Positions 24,196 to 33,116 of a DNA stretch of 45,705 nucleotides are shown in pieces. How positions within the stretch are numbered: position 1 is the stretch's first letter; each line of letters opens with the position of its first letter. The notes beneath the pieces were generated by a model. It saw only the letters and a program-made list of their open reading frames with translations, made no database searches and was not told where the DNA came from. Both the position numbers and the translations under genes were made by a program. The DNA lies in NCBI GenBank assembly GCA_947464785.1, contig CANHXZ010000003.1, forward strand, positions 1 through 45,705. Reading direction: 5' to 3'. Source of the DNA: Flavobacteriales bacterium (GTDB taxonomy: Bacteria > Bacteroidota > Bacteroidia > Flavobacteriales > Schleiferiaceae).

Positions 24196-24966
24196 ATGAA
24201 TCCAGAAGAATGGCTGCAGTACCGCAGTGTGGTGGTAGCGTGGGCTGAAAATACCGTTCCCACGTTGGTGGGCGCAGCCTTGTTGGGGTGGGTCGGATGG
24301 TGGGCCATCGGGAAGGCCAACAAGGCCTTGATGAAGACCATGGGCCTGCGTCGGGTAGATCCGGGGTTGATCACTTTTTTGAGTACGTTGTTTGTGCTGG
24401 GCACACGTGCGTTGTTGTTCATTACGGTGGCGGGCCAACTGGGTTTTCCAACCACGTCCTTGGCGGCGGTGGTGGGCGCCGTGGGTTTGGCCGTGGGCTT
24501 TGCGCTGCAAGGGTCCTTGGCCAATTTGGCCGGAGGGGTATTGATTCTGTTGTTCAAACCGTATCGGGTGGGGGATCGCATCACGGCCAACGGATACTGC
24601 GGCGTCGTGAAGGAAATTCAAATTTTCAATACGGTATTGGCCTTGGATAGCGGGGCCCAGGCCTTGTTGCCCAACGGTCCGGTGGCCAATACGGTGGTGG
24701 TGAACCACAGCGCCCACGAGCCAGTAACGCGTGCGTGGAAGTTGAGCATTCCCAAGTCTTCACCGTGGGAAGAGGTGCGGGAGCAACTGGAAGCCCAAGC
24801 CCAAGAGGCGTCGGCCCGCATGGAGTTTCAGTTGGTGGGGTGGAGTGCCGCTCAATGGAATGTGCGCGCGCAAACGTTGGGAGCCGTGTCCGATGCCGCC
24901 TTGGAGCAGTGGTGGCTGGCTTTGGCTCGTTGGGAAGGAAGTTCCGCGGAGGAGATCCTGGGCTAG
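24196..24966 (+). CDS. small-conductance mechanosensitive channel (MscS family)
   Basis: This 256-residue inner-membrane channel has three transmembrane helices. The pore helix TM3 is the hallmark: AAVVGAVGLAVGFALQGSLANLAGGVLIL (Gly/Ala-packed), followed by FKPYRVGDRI and the beta domain (GYCGVVKEIQIFNTVLA, ALLPNGPVANTVVVNHS). It opens under membrane tension to release solutes during hypo-osmotic shock. Its length is close to the E. coli MscS (286). I chose ATG 24196 (MNPEEWLQYR) since a TACCTTGG box ends 4 nt before it; 11 further upstream codons are open but overlap the promoter. Confidence 0.9.
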   Translation: MNPEEWLQYRSVVVAWAENTVPTLVGAALLGWVGWWAIGKANKALMKTMGLRRVDPGLITFLSTLFVLGTRALLFITVAGQLGFPTTSLAAVVGAVGLAVGFALQGSLANLAGGVLILLFKPYRVGDRITANGYCGVVKEIQIFNTVLALDSGAQALLPNGPVANTVVVNHSAHEPVTRAWKLSIPKSSPWEEVREQLEAQAQEASARMEFQLVGWSAAQWNVRAQTLGAVSDAALEQWWLALARWEGSSAEEILG

Positions 24967-24969
24967 GCG

Positions 24970-24977
24970 TACTTTTG
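24970..24977 (+). promoter_or_regulatory. -7 promoter box for the SGNH hydrolase gene
   Basis: TACTTTTG is a perfect TAnnTTTG match, 20 nt before ATG 24998 and directly after the mscS-like stop. Confidence 0.5.
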
Positions 24978-24997
24978 AGCACTAATTGAACGCTACC

Positions 24998-26251
24998 ATG
25001 CCTCTTTTTCGTTCGTTTTTACGCTTTTTCGCAGCTTTTACCGTCCTCTTTGGGGCTTCCTCGTTGCACGCCCAAACCACCCAACGCGTGCTCTTTTTGG
25101 GCAATAGTTATACGGCGGCGAACAATTTGCCCCAGCTTTTTGCTTCGGTAGCAGCGTCGGCCGGAGATGCGGCGGTGGTGGACGCCAACACGCCCGGCGG
25201 GTTCACGCTGCAAGGGCATACCACCAACGCGGCCAGTCAGCAAAAGTTAAAAGCTGGCGGTCCTTGGGATTTTGTGGTGCTGCAGGAGCAAAGTCAACTG
25301 CCCTCGTTTCCGCCCACCCAGGTAGCTACATCCGTTTTTCCTTTTGCTAAAGCCCTGGTAGATAGCACGGTGGCCTTTCATCCGTGCGCCGAGGTGGTTT
25401 TTTACCGCACGTGGGGCCGCAAGTTTGGCGACGCGGGCAACTGCGCCAACTGGCCTCCCGTATGCACCTACGCGGGCATGGACAGCCTCTTGGCCCTTCG
25501 CTACCAGCAAATGGCAGATTCCAACCGGGCTTGGGTGTCCCCCGTGGGCGAGGTGTGGCGTTATTTGCGCCAAACGCAGCCCAATCTGGAGCTCTACGAT
25601 TCCGACGGCAGCCATCCCTCCCTCCTGGGAAGCTACGCAGCAGCCGTTTGTTTTTACTCCACATTGTTTCAGAAATCGGCCACTTTGGTGAAGACCGACG
25701 CGGGCCTCAATCCAGCATCCGCGGCGGCCGTTCGCGCGGCCGTGAATGCGGTGGTTTTTGACAGTCTTCCCCGGTGGAACGTGGGCCAATGGGGCGCAGA
25801 GGCGGCCTTTGCCGCACAAGTATCCGGCCAAACGGTTCAATTCTTCCAGCAGTCGCTGGACGCACAATCCTACGAATGGAGTTTTGGCGACGGCACCACG
25901 TCTACCGCCATCTCGCCCGCACACACGTATTCCGCTAATGGATCCTACAGCGTAGTTCTTAGGGCCATTGGATGCGCCACCGAAGACACGGCGTACGCCA
26001 CCGTTGTGGTAGGTGGAATGGGGTCGGTAGAACCAGAATCCCGGCACGCCACCTTTTGGCCCAATCCCGCCCGTGATCGAGTGGAATGGGTTCCAACTAC
26101 CGGATGGGTTGACGTTCTGGATGCCGTCGGACGTTGTGTGACCCGCTGGCCCGCCGAGCACGGCGAAGCGGAAGTCCAATTTTTGGCTCCAGGGCTGTAT
26201 TCCCTGCGCACCGGGGACGGGGTGGTTTGTCGATGGGTGAGGATCCGCTGA
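24998..26251 (+). CDS. T9SS-secreted SGNH/GDSL-like hydrolase with PKD domain
   Basis: This 417-residue exported protein has a signal peptide (1-25, ending LHA-Q) and an SGNH-type domain (about 28-250). The Ser block is VLFLGNSYTAANN and the Asp/His block is DSDGSHPSLLGSY, giving a Ser-Asp-His set. It resembles DUF4886-type esterase relatives. A PKD/beta-sandwich domain (about 275-345, YEWSFGDGTTSTAISPAHTY) and a T9SS sorting domain follow (FWPNPARDRVEW to LAPGLYSL). A secreted carbohydrate or lipid esterase is plausible; the substrate is unknown. ATG 24998 was chosen over TTG 24986 because it gives a compact signal peptide. Confidence 0.82.
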   Translation: MPLFRSFLRFFAAFTVLFGASSLHAQTTQRVLFLGNSYTAANNLPQLFASVAASAGDAAVVDANTPGGFTLQGHTTNAASQQKLKAGGPWDFVVLQEQSQLPSFPPTQVATSVFPFAKALVDSTVAFHPCAEVVFYRTWGRKFGDAGNCANWPPVCTYAGMDSLLALRYQQMADSNRAWVSPVGEVWRYLRQTQPNLELYDSDGSHPSLLGSYAAAVCFYSTLFQKSATLVKTDAGLNPASAAAVRAAVNAVVFDSLPRWNVGQWGAEAAFAAQVSGQTVQFFQQSLDAQSYEWSFGDGTTSTAISPAHTYSANGSYSVVLRAIGCATEDTAYATVVVGGMGSVEPESRHATFWPNPARDRVEWVPTTGWVDVLDAVGRCVTRWPAEHGEAEVQFLAPGLYSLRTGDGVVCRWVRIR

Positions 26252-26273
26252 TGGCGTAGGCGCACCGCGCCGA

Positions 26274-26702
26274 TCAGCCCTGTGCTCCCTGCTTTTTCTG
26301 GGTGCGCAGCGCCAACCAAGCCATGGGGAAGTAGGCCAGCGTCAAATCCAGCATTTCCATCCAAAGCGGTGCCGGGAGCATGACCACCATTTGTAGCCCG
26401 CCCAGAAAGAAGAGTCCGGCAAAGAAGTATGCGCTGAAAACCGGCCACAGGCCCCACCGGGCCACAATCAAGGCGGCCACCAAGGTGCCCGCGGCGTGCG
26501 CCAGAACTGGAATTAGCAACTGTACGGTCGTGTAGGTGGGAAGGGCCGCTTCCAGGCCGGCCATCGTTTTCAAATCAAACTGCGGATCCACCGGCCACAG
26601 CGCACTTCCGGCTTGCACAATACCCATGTTGGTGATTCCGCCCACAAAAAGGGCCAGCAAACCCACGGCTACGGCACCCAGAATTTGTTTCCAATTTTCC
26701 AT
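26274..26702 (-). CDS. small four-helix membrane protein of unknown function
   Basis: This 142-residue protein has about four hydrophobic helices (residues 7-30, 60-80, 84-108, 112-130) and a basic C-terminus (RTQKKQGAQG). The repeated small residues around LAHAAGTLVAALIVARWG and the glycine-rich first helix suggest a compact bundle. I recognise no family with confidence. A TACCTTTC box ends 4 nt before ATG 26702. It is transcribed divergently from the SRPBCC gene and convergently with the SGNH hydrolase gene. Confidence 0.7.
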   Translation of the reverse strand: MENWKQILGAVAVGLLALFVGGITNMGIVQAGSALWPVDPQFDLKTMAGLEAALPTYTTVQLLIPVLAHAAGTLVAALIVARWGLWPVFSAYFFAGLFFLGGLQMVVMLPAPLWMEMLDLTLAYFPMAWLALRTQKKQGAQG

Positions 26703-26706
26703 GGGG

Positions 26707-26714
26707 GAAAGGTA
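26707..26714 (-). promoter_or_regulatory. -7-like box for the four-helix membrane protein
   Basis: TACCTTTC on the minus strand (one mismatch), ending 4 nt before ATG 26702. Confidence 0.45.
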
Positions 26715-26789
26715 CCGAAAAGTCTTTTGAGCCGCTGCGTTTTCGGTGTTCGGACCTCTGCAAAAGGAGCAGGTTACAAATCACGTTTT

Positions 26790-26797
26790 TACCTTTG
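26790..26797 (+). promoter_or_regulatory. -7 promoter box for the SRPBCC gene
   Basis: TACCTTTG, a perfect match, ending 4 nt before ATG 26802. Confidence 0.6.
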
Positions 26798-26801
26798 CCG
26801 C

Positions 26802-27215
26802 ATGAAATTGCACGTCACCACCACCGTCCGCGCCACTCCGGATCAAGCTTGGGAGCGCCTGTTTGGAGCCAACCACTTGATTAACTGGTACTTTGCCCAC
26901 GAAAGTTGGTGCTGTCCGTCGGCGGAATTTAGCCCCATCGCGGGCGGCACGTTTTCCATTCGGATGGAAGCGCGCGACGGATCCTTTGGTTTTGATTTTG
27001 CCGGACGCATTGTGGAAGCGGAATTTCCTGTGCGGTTGGTGGCGGAATTGGGCGACGGCCGTGCGATGGAGTTTCAATTGACTCCCGTGGAGGAGGGATG
27101 TCGGGTAGACGAATGGTTTGAGCCGGAGTCTGAAAACTCCCACGAGCTGCAGCAGGGCGGATGGCAAGCCATCTTGAATCAGTTCCAAACGTATTCGGAC
27201 GGTTTGCCCGCCTAA
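26802..27215 (+). CDS. SRPBCC/AHSA1-like domain protein
   Basis: This 137-residue protein is of the START/Bet v 1 (SRPBCC) fold, nearest to AHSA1 (activator of Hsp90 ATPase homologue 1)-like proteins. The pattern is VTTTVRATPDQAWERLFGANHLINWYFAHESWCCPSAEFSPIAGGTFSIRME (first helix and beta strands), GFDFAGRIVEAEFPVRL, and a long C-terminal helix ending WQAILNQFQTY. These proteins bind hydrophobic ligands in an internal cavity. The ligand is unknown. ATG 26802 is preferred to upstream codons because of the adjacent perfect -7 box and because strand 1 begins at residue 2. Confidence 0.87.
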   Translation: MKLHVTTTVRATPDQAWERLFGANHLINWYFAHESWCCPSAEFSPIAGGTFSIRMEARDGSFGFDFAGRIVEAEFPVRLVAELGDGRAMEFQLTPVEEGCRVDEWFEPESENSHELQQGGWQAILNQFQTYSDGLPA

Positions 27216-27231
27216 CGGTGCGCCCGTGGGC

Positions 27232-27546
27232 TCAAGCGACGTTCAACTTTTTGGCATAGGTTCGCTGCACCACTCCGTTGGGGTAGTGGGTAGTGGCTTC
27301 CAGCGTAAAGTCAGACAACCTGTTCGGGTGATCCAGCAACGAAATGCCGTTCCCAAGGAGCACCGGAACGGTGGTGATGATCCAGCGGTCTACCAATCCA
27401 GCTTGTAATATTTGATGGAGTAATTCAGCGCCACCGTCGCAGTAAAGGTCCTTTCCGGGGCGTTGTAATTCCGCCTTAACCCACTCCACGGGGTTGGTTG
27501 AGGCCCAGAGCCGACGCCCGTTATTTGGCCAGTGACCCGTCCTCAC
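27232..27546 (-). pseudogene. C-terminal fragment of a dihydrofolate reductase-like (RibD C-terminal/YyaP) protein
   Basis: The 104-codon frame reads like the second half of a YyaP/RibD-C type reductase: KDLYCDGGAELLHQILQAGLVDRWIITTVPVLLGNGISLLD, then FTLEATTHYPNGVVQRTYAKK. The family is about 170-180 residues and begins with a nucleotide-binding half that is absent here. Only about 25 unrelated codons precede the conserved part, starting at GTG 27546, and no remnant of the missing half is visible before the XRE gene at 27581. I regard it as a deletion remnant rather than a working enzyme. Confidence 0.7.
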
Positions 27547-27580
27547 TGCACGCGATGAAGCTGGTAACTAACCGCATGAA

Positions 27581-27952
27581 TTACAAGGACTTTCCTTGCT
27601 GCTCCAGGAACTTTCGGAGAAACTCAATTTCTTCCTCCAAGTGGTCAATCATCCTTTGGTATGCCCCTTTTTGTTCTGAATTCTGATTGATCACCATGTT
27701 CGACGCCGCTTGTCCGCCTTGTTGATTCGAGTTGTTTTGAATCATGGAAGAGGTCTCCCCAATGAGGGTCATGAGGTCGACGTCCAGAATTTTGGCCAGT
27801 TCCTTCAAGCGCCCCAGGGTAGCGCCGTCGGGCTTTTTTTCCAAATTGGAATAGGACTGCTGCGTGATGCCCAGTTTGAGCGCAACGAACTCCTGGCTGA
27901 AGCCGCGCGCCTGGCGGGTTGAGCGGATGGTGTCTCCAGAAGTGGGGTTCAT
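27581..27952 (-). CDS. XRE-family transcriptional regulator with C-terminal coiled coil
   Basis: This 123-residue protein has an N-terminal Cro/C1-type helix-turn-helix (about 8-62: IRSTRQARGFSQEFVALKLGITQQSYSNLEKK, ATLGRLKELAKILDV), a Gln/Asn-rich linker (about 72-95), and a C-terminal helix with heptad-like spacing (MIDHLEEEIEFLRKFLEQQ), probably for oligomerisation. The type is common in Bacteroidota. ATG 27952 is chosen over the upstream frame because that part overlaps the promoter and operator repeats (27975-28017). It is divergent from katG and may control itself and katG (inference). Downstream is the reductase fragment. Confidence 0.82.
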   Translation of the reverse strand: MNPTSGDTIRSTRQARGFSQEFVALKLGITQQSYSNLEKKPDGATLGRLKELAKILDVDLMTLIGETSSMIQNNSNQQGGQAASNMVINQNSEQKGAYQRMIDHLEEEIEFLRKFLEQQGKSL

Positions 27953-27974
27953 TACAATTGTTGTTGGTGAATTA

Positions 27975-28017
27975 CAAATATATATCTTTTGATACAATTA
28001 TAGGTCATTTGATACAA
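27975..28017 (-). promoter_or_regulatory. promoter and direct-repeat operator of the XRE gene
   Basis: A perfect -7 box TATATTTG (plus 27975-27982) precedes the XRE gene. Upstream are two exact copies of a 10-mer (plus strand TTTGATACAA at 27988-27997 and 28008-28017) with a 20-bp period, two helical turns apart. They are likely binding sites for the XRE protein itself. Confidence 0.5.
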
Positions 28018-28050
28018 AAACAAGGACATTTTCACGTTTGTCCGAGATGA

Positions 28051-30465
<2,415 letters not shown>

Positions 30466-30495
30466 TTCGTTCCGCGATTGCGGCACCGGTGCTGG

Positions 30496-30526
30496 AAAGG
30501 GCGCTCCGCAAGGGGCGCCCTTTTTT
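30496..30526 (+). terminator. intrinsic terminator after katG
   Basis: AAAGGGCGC-TCC / GGG-GCGCCCTTT stem with a GCAA loop, followed by six T. It is 30 nt after the katG stop. Confidence 0.85.
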
Positions 30527-30592
30527 AGCATAAAATAGTGCGAGCGTATCGCTACAGGAGCTCTTTGCGAGGGCCTGTGCGATTAGCGGCCA

Positions 30593-30832
30593 TCATCGAT
30601 CGTTAAATCCTACAACGTAGCCCAGGAGACCCGCCGCCAGGCCCAAATGAACCACGGTTGTAATTTTCCGCCAAAGCGGAAGGTCCCGCCACCGCACATC
30701 GGTTTTGGGCAACAACACAACGCCCAATGACAAGGTGAAGGATGCCATGAGGTAATTCTCTTGGCGAAACAATCCCGCAGACAGGGCAATGCTTCCTGCG
30801 TAGGCCATCCAGTTGATCAGTGGGGAGTTCAT
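30593..30832 (-). CDS. small two-helix membrane protein
   Basis: This 79-residue protein has hydrophobic segments at about 8-22, 30-44 and 60-76 separated by a charged WRDLPLWRK stretch. I recognise no family. ATG 30832 (MNSPLINW) lies 10 nt after the stop of the HigA-like mini-gene, so the two form an operon. The longer open frame upstream overlaps that gene and is not coding. Confidence 0.6.
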   Translation of the reverse strand: MNSPLINWMAYAGSIALSAGLFRQENYLMASFTLSLGVVLLPKTDVRWRDLPLWRKITTVVHLGLAAGLLGYVVGFNDR

Positions 30833-30842
30833 GGGCGGTGTT

Positions 30843-31019
30843 TCAGTCTGCCGTGGGTATGGGAAAGTGAATTTCCTCGTACGCACGGACGGTGTCCAGC
30901 ATGGTGCGCAAAAGATTCCCGTCCGATGATTCTGGAATAGGATTTGCGTCCAACAGCAATTCAATGCGGCTAAGGACGTCTTCGTAGTGTTTAGGGCTTT
31001 TAATGGGCGTGATTTCCAT
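30843..31019 (-). CDS. 58-residue HigA-like N-terminal domain, no helix-turn-helix
   Basis: Translation from ATG 31019 gives 58 residues beginning MEITPIKSPKHYEDVLSRIE and ending YEEIHFPIPTAD. This matches the N-terminal region of HigA-type antitoxins (Glu/Ile-rich start, 'ALxRIExLxDA', 'YExxHYPI'), but a TGA follows at the point where the helix-turn-helix domain would begin. No HTH remnant is visible after it, since the next gene starts 10 nt later and encodes a membrane protein. It could be an independent small protein or an antitoxin remnant. A TAACTTTC box ends 4 nt before the ATG, supporting real expression. Confidence 0.65.
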   Translation of the reverse strand: MEITPIKSPKHYEDVLSRIELLLDANPIPESSDGNLLRTMLDTVRAYEEIHFPIPTAD

Positions 31020-31023
31020 AAAG

Positions 31024-31031
31024 GAAAGTTA
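31024..31031 (-). promoter_or_regulatory. -7-like box for the HigA-like mini-gene
   Basis: TAACTTTC on the minus strand (one mismatch), ending 4 nt before ATG 31019. Confidence 0.4.
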
Positions 31032-31070
31032 TAAATTTAGGGAAACTTTGGTTATAAGCCCCCTGCAACT

Positions 31071-32042
31071 CTACCGTTTCCCCCGACTCCCCCCGCGGTT
31101 GGGCTTCGCGGAGCCCCCGCGTCCCGCGGGTTTGCTGCCCGCAGAGCGGTTGCCAAAAGAGGGCTTCGCTCCGGATTTCCCCCCAGGTCTGGCACTGGCA
31201 CCTGGCTTTGCGCCGGCACCCGGCTTGGAGCCTCCGCCCTTTTTTGGGGCGGGTATGCCCCCCGCCTTAACCGCAGGCTTCGTGCTGGGCTTCTTTCCTT
31301 TTGCGGCGGCGGGCGCATCGGAGGAGTCGTTGGCCACGGCGGCGTACAAGTACTCCACCTCCTCCGTGGTGAGGTCGCGCCATTCGCCCAGCGGCAGCTT
31401 GCCCAAGGTGATGTTCATGATCCGCACGCGCTCCAGCTTTTTAACCTCAAGTCCCACAAATTCGGCCATACGTCGGATTTGTCGGTTTAGGCCCTGGATC
31501 AGGGTAATGCGGAAGACGTTTGGTGCCTCCTGAACGATTTTGCACTTTTTGGTGGTGGTGCCCAGCATGGGCACGCCCTGGGACATGGTTTTTAGGGCCT
31601 GCTCCGTCAGCGGCTTGTTCACGGTCACCACGTACTCTTTTTCGTGTCGGTTGCCGGCCCGCAGGATCTTGTTGACGATGTCCCCGTCGTTCGTCAAGAA
31701 AATCAGCCCTTGGGAGTCCTTATCGAGCCGACCAATGGGAAAAATGCGTTCGCTGTGGTGCACAAAGTCCACAATGTTGTCCGCCACGCTGGATTCTGTG
31801 GTGCTGGTGATGCCCGTCGGTTTGTTCAACGCAATGAACACCAGGCGGTCCTCCGGCACGGGCTCCAGCACGTGGCCGTTGACCATCACGATTTGGCCGG
31901 GGTACACGGTGTCGCCTACTTGGGCGCGTCGGTTGTTGATTTTGACCCGACCGTCCTCAATGTACAAGTCCGCCTGACGTCGGCTGCAGTAGCCGCTTTC
32001 GCCAATGAACTTGTTCAGCCGGATGCCTCGTTTTTGGTGCAT
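31071..32042 (-). CDS. rluF: 23S rRNA pseudouridine(2604) synthase-like protein with disordered basic tail
   Basis: RluF-type enzymes make pseudouridine at 23S rRNA position 2604 (E. coli numbering). The 323-residue protein has an N-terminal S4 domain (about 5-60: [27 protein letters not shown]), then the RsuA/RluF catalytic core with the Asp motif [19 protein letters not shown] and the C-terminal [14 protein letters not shown]. From about residue 228 the tail is almost only Gly, Lys, Pro, Ala, Ser and Arg (about 95 residues), probably disordered and RNA-binding. ATG 32042 ([10 protein letters not shown]) is chosen because a perfect -7 box ends 3 nt upstream. Confidence 0.9.
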   Translation of the reverse strand: MHQKRGIRLNKFIGESGYCSRRQADLYIEDGRVKINNRRAQVGDTVYPGQIVMVNGHVLEPVPEDRLVFIALNKPTGITSTTESSVADNIVDFVHHSERIFPIGRLDKDSQGLIFLTNDGDIVNKILRAGNRHEKEYVVTVNKPLTEQALKTMSQGVPMLGTTTKKCKIVQEAPNVFRITLIQGLNRQIRRMAEFVGLEVKKLERVRIMNITLGKLPLGEWRDLTTEEVEYLYAAVANDSSDAPAAAKGKKPSTKPAVKAGGIPAPKKGGGSKPGAGAKPGASARPGGKSGAKPSFGNRSAGSKPAGRGGSAKPNRGGSRGKR

Positions 32043-32045
32043 GCG

Positions 32046-32053
32046 CAAAGGTA
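32046..32053 (-). promoter_or_regulatory. -7 promoter box for rluF
   Basis: TACCTTTG on the minus strand, perfect, ending 3 nt before ATG 32042. Confidence 0.6.
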
Positions 32054-32096
32054 GCAACCGCAGCGGGGCGGTAGGGGGGTTAGAGGAGGGTCTGAA

Positions 32097-32321
32097 CTAT
32101 TTCACAATCCACCCCCAAAACTTCTGGTGCAGTTTGGGAATGAAAATGCCCATCAAAGGAACCAGTAGTGCGGTGAATATCAGGGTCTTAAGCAGTTGGT
32201 GCAGGTCCTGTACTAAGGGAAACACCACGGCGAACATGAGGTTGATGACCGGATAGACGAACAACCAACTGATGAGGAACATTTTCCATTTTTTGGGCGG
32301 GCGGGGGTCGTTGGTGTTCAT
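32097..32321 (-). CDS. two-helix membrane protein resembling the C-terminal anchor of antibiotic-biosynthesis-monooxygenase proteins
   Basis: This 74-residue protein reads MNTNDPRPPKKWKMFLISWL, then two hydrophobic helices (about 13-33 and 40-58) and GIFIPKLHQKFWGWIVK. The sequence pattern PPKWKM-LI-WL-YP-I then VPLM-I--PKL---GW is the one I know from the C-terminal membrane segment of some ABM-domain monooxygenases, but here it stands alone without the enzyme domain. The function is unknown. It starts at ATG 32321; the longer frame upstream has no supporting signal. Confidence 0.6.
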   Translation of the reverse strand: MNTNDPRPPKKWKMFLISWLFVYPVINLMFAVVFPLVQDLHQLLKTLIFTALLVPLMGIFIPKLHQKFWGWIVK

Positions 32322-32399
32322 GGGTGAGGTGTAGGGGAATTTAGGAGTCAAAGAAACGTGTGGTTTTCCGCGCAATCGAGGTCTGCGCGTAAAGGAAGG

Positions 32400-32978
32400 T
32401 TACGGCTCAATGCGCAGCTGGTGCGCGTCGAGCAGGCCGGGAAGACCAGACAAAGTGAACCGGGCGCCGGTGAGTTTGTTGCGTTGGGGATCCATGGAAA
32501 AGCCGTCGGCAGTGCGCAGGTCTGCGCGTTCCAAAACGGTGTGGTCAAACGTTGCTCGGGTCAGGTTGGTGTCCGAAAAGTTGGCCTCCGTCAGGTCTGC
32601 TTCGGTGAAATCAGCCTCCACCAGAGAGGAACCGTCGAACCGTGTTTTTTTCAAACGCATTTGGTACCAAGAGGTGTGGTCCAGGGTGCAGTTGCGGAAC
32701 GATAGGGCCAGCCCAATGGGGTTGACGTGCTCCCAGCGCAGGCCCAGGAGTTTGCAGCGTTCGAATTGGACGTCTTGGAACGAAGTGCGGTGCAGAATCG
32801 CCAAGGACGCATTGCAGTCCCGGAAGGTGCAGTCTGCGAATTGGCTTCCGCTCCAGTCCACGCGCTCCAGGTTGCAGCCCACAAAGGTGCAGCCTTCGTA
32901 CTCGCCGGCGGCCCAGGAAACCTCTGTGAAGTCTTGGTTTTCAAAGGTTTGATCGGCAAAATAGGAAGCTGCGGCCAT
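32400..32978 (-). CDS. pentapeptide-repeat protein (Qnr-like fold)
   Basis: This 192-residue protein is built mostly of A(D/N)LXX-type pentapeptides: CTFVG CNLER VDWSG SQFAD CTFRD CN, and later ADFTE ADLTE ANFSD TNLTR ATFDH TVLER ADLRT. It has the interruption after about 65 residues and the C-terminal LPGLLDAHQL helix seen in a widespread bacterial group. The right-handed quadrilateral beta-helix mimics DNA in Qnr/MfpA proteins that protect gyrase, but many members have no known target, so resistance must not be assumed. ATG 32978 is chosen because TACCTTTA ends 4 nt upstream. It is divergent from the Hint-domain gene. Confidence 0.85.
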   Translation of the reverse strand: MAAASYFADQTFENQDFTEVSWAAGEYEGCTFVGCNLERVDWSGSQFADCTFRDCNASLAILHRTSFQDVQFERCKLLGLRWEHVNPIGLALSFRNCTLDHTSWYQMRLKKTRFDGSSLVEADFTEADLTEANFSDTNLTRATFDHTVLERADLRTADGFSMDPQRNKLTGARFTLSGLPGLLDAHQLRIEP

Positions 32979-32982
32979 GATG

Positions 32983-32990
32983 TAAAGGTA
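32983..32990 (-). promoter_or_regulatory. -7-like box for the pentapeptide-repeat gene
   Basis: TACCTTTA on the minus strand (one mismatch), ending 4 nt before ATG 32978. Confidence 0.45.
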
Positions 32991-33090
32991 GGTTTTTTGC
33001 GGCGCGTGCGCATTCCGCGTGCGGTGCGCACGGAGTAGACGCGCGGCGCGCATGCGGCATTGAGCGAGCATCCACGCAGCCAAAAAACAC

Positions 33091-33098
33091 TACATTTG
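33091..33098 (+). promoter_or_regulatory. -7 promoter box for the Hint-domain gene
   Basis: TACATTTG, a perfect TAnnTTTG match, 18 nt before ATG 33117. Confidence 0.5.
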
Positions 33099-33116
33099 GT
33101 TGTAGTTTCCTGGTTT

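Noticed and set aside
32400-32978. Pentapeptide-repeat protein as a fluoroquinolone-resistance determinant
   Set aside because: The fold is Qnr-like, but pentapeptide proteins are very diverse and no residue specific to gyrase protection can be identified by eye.
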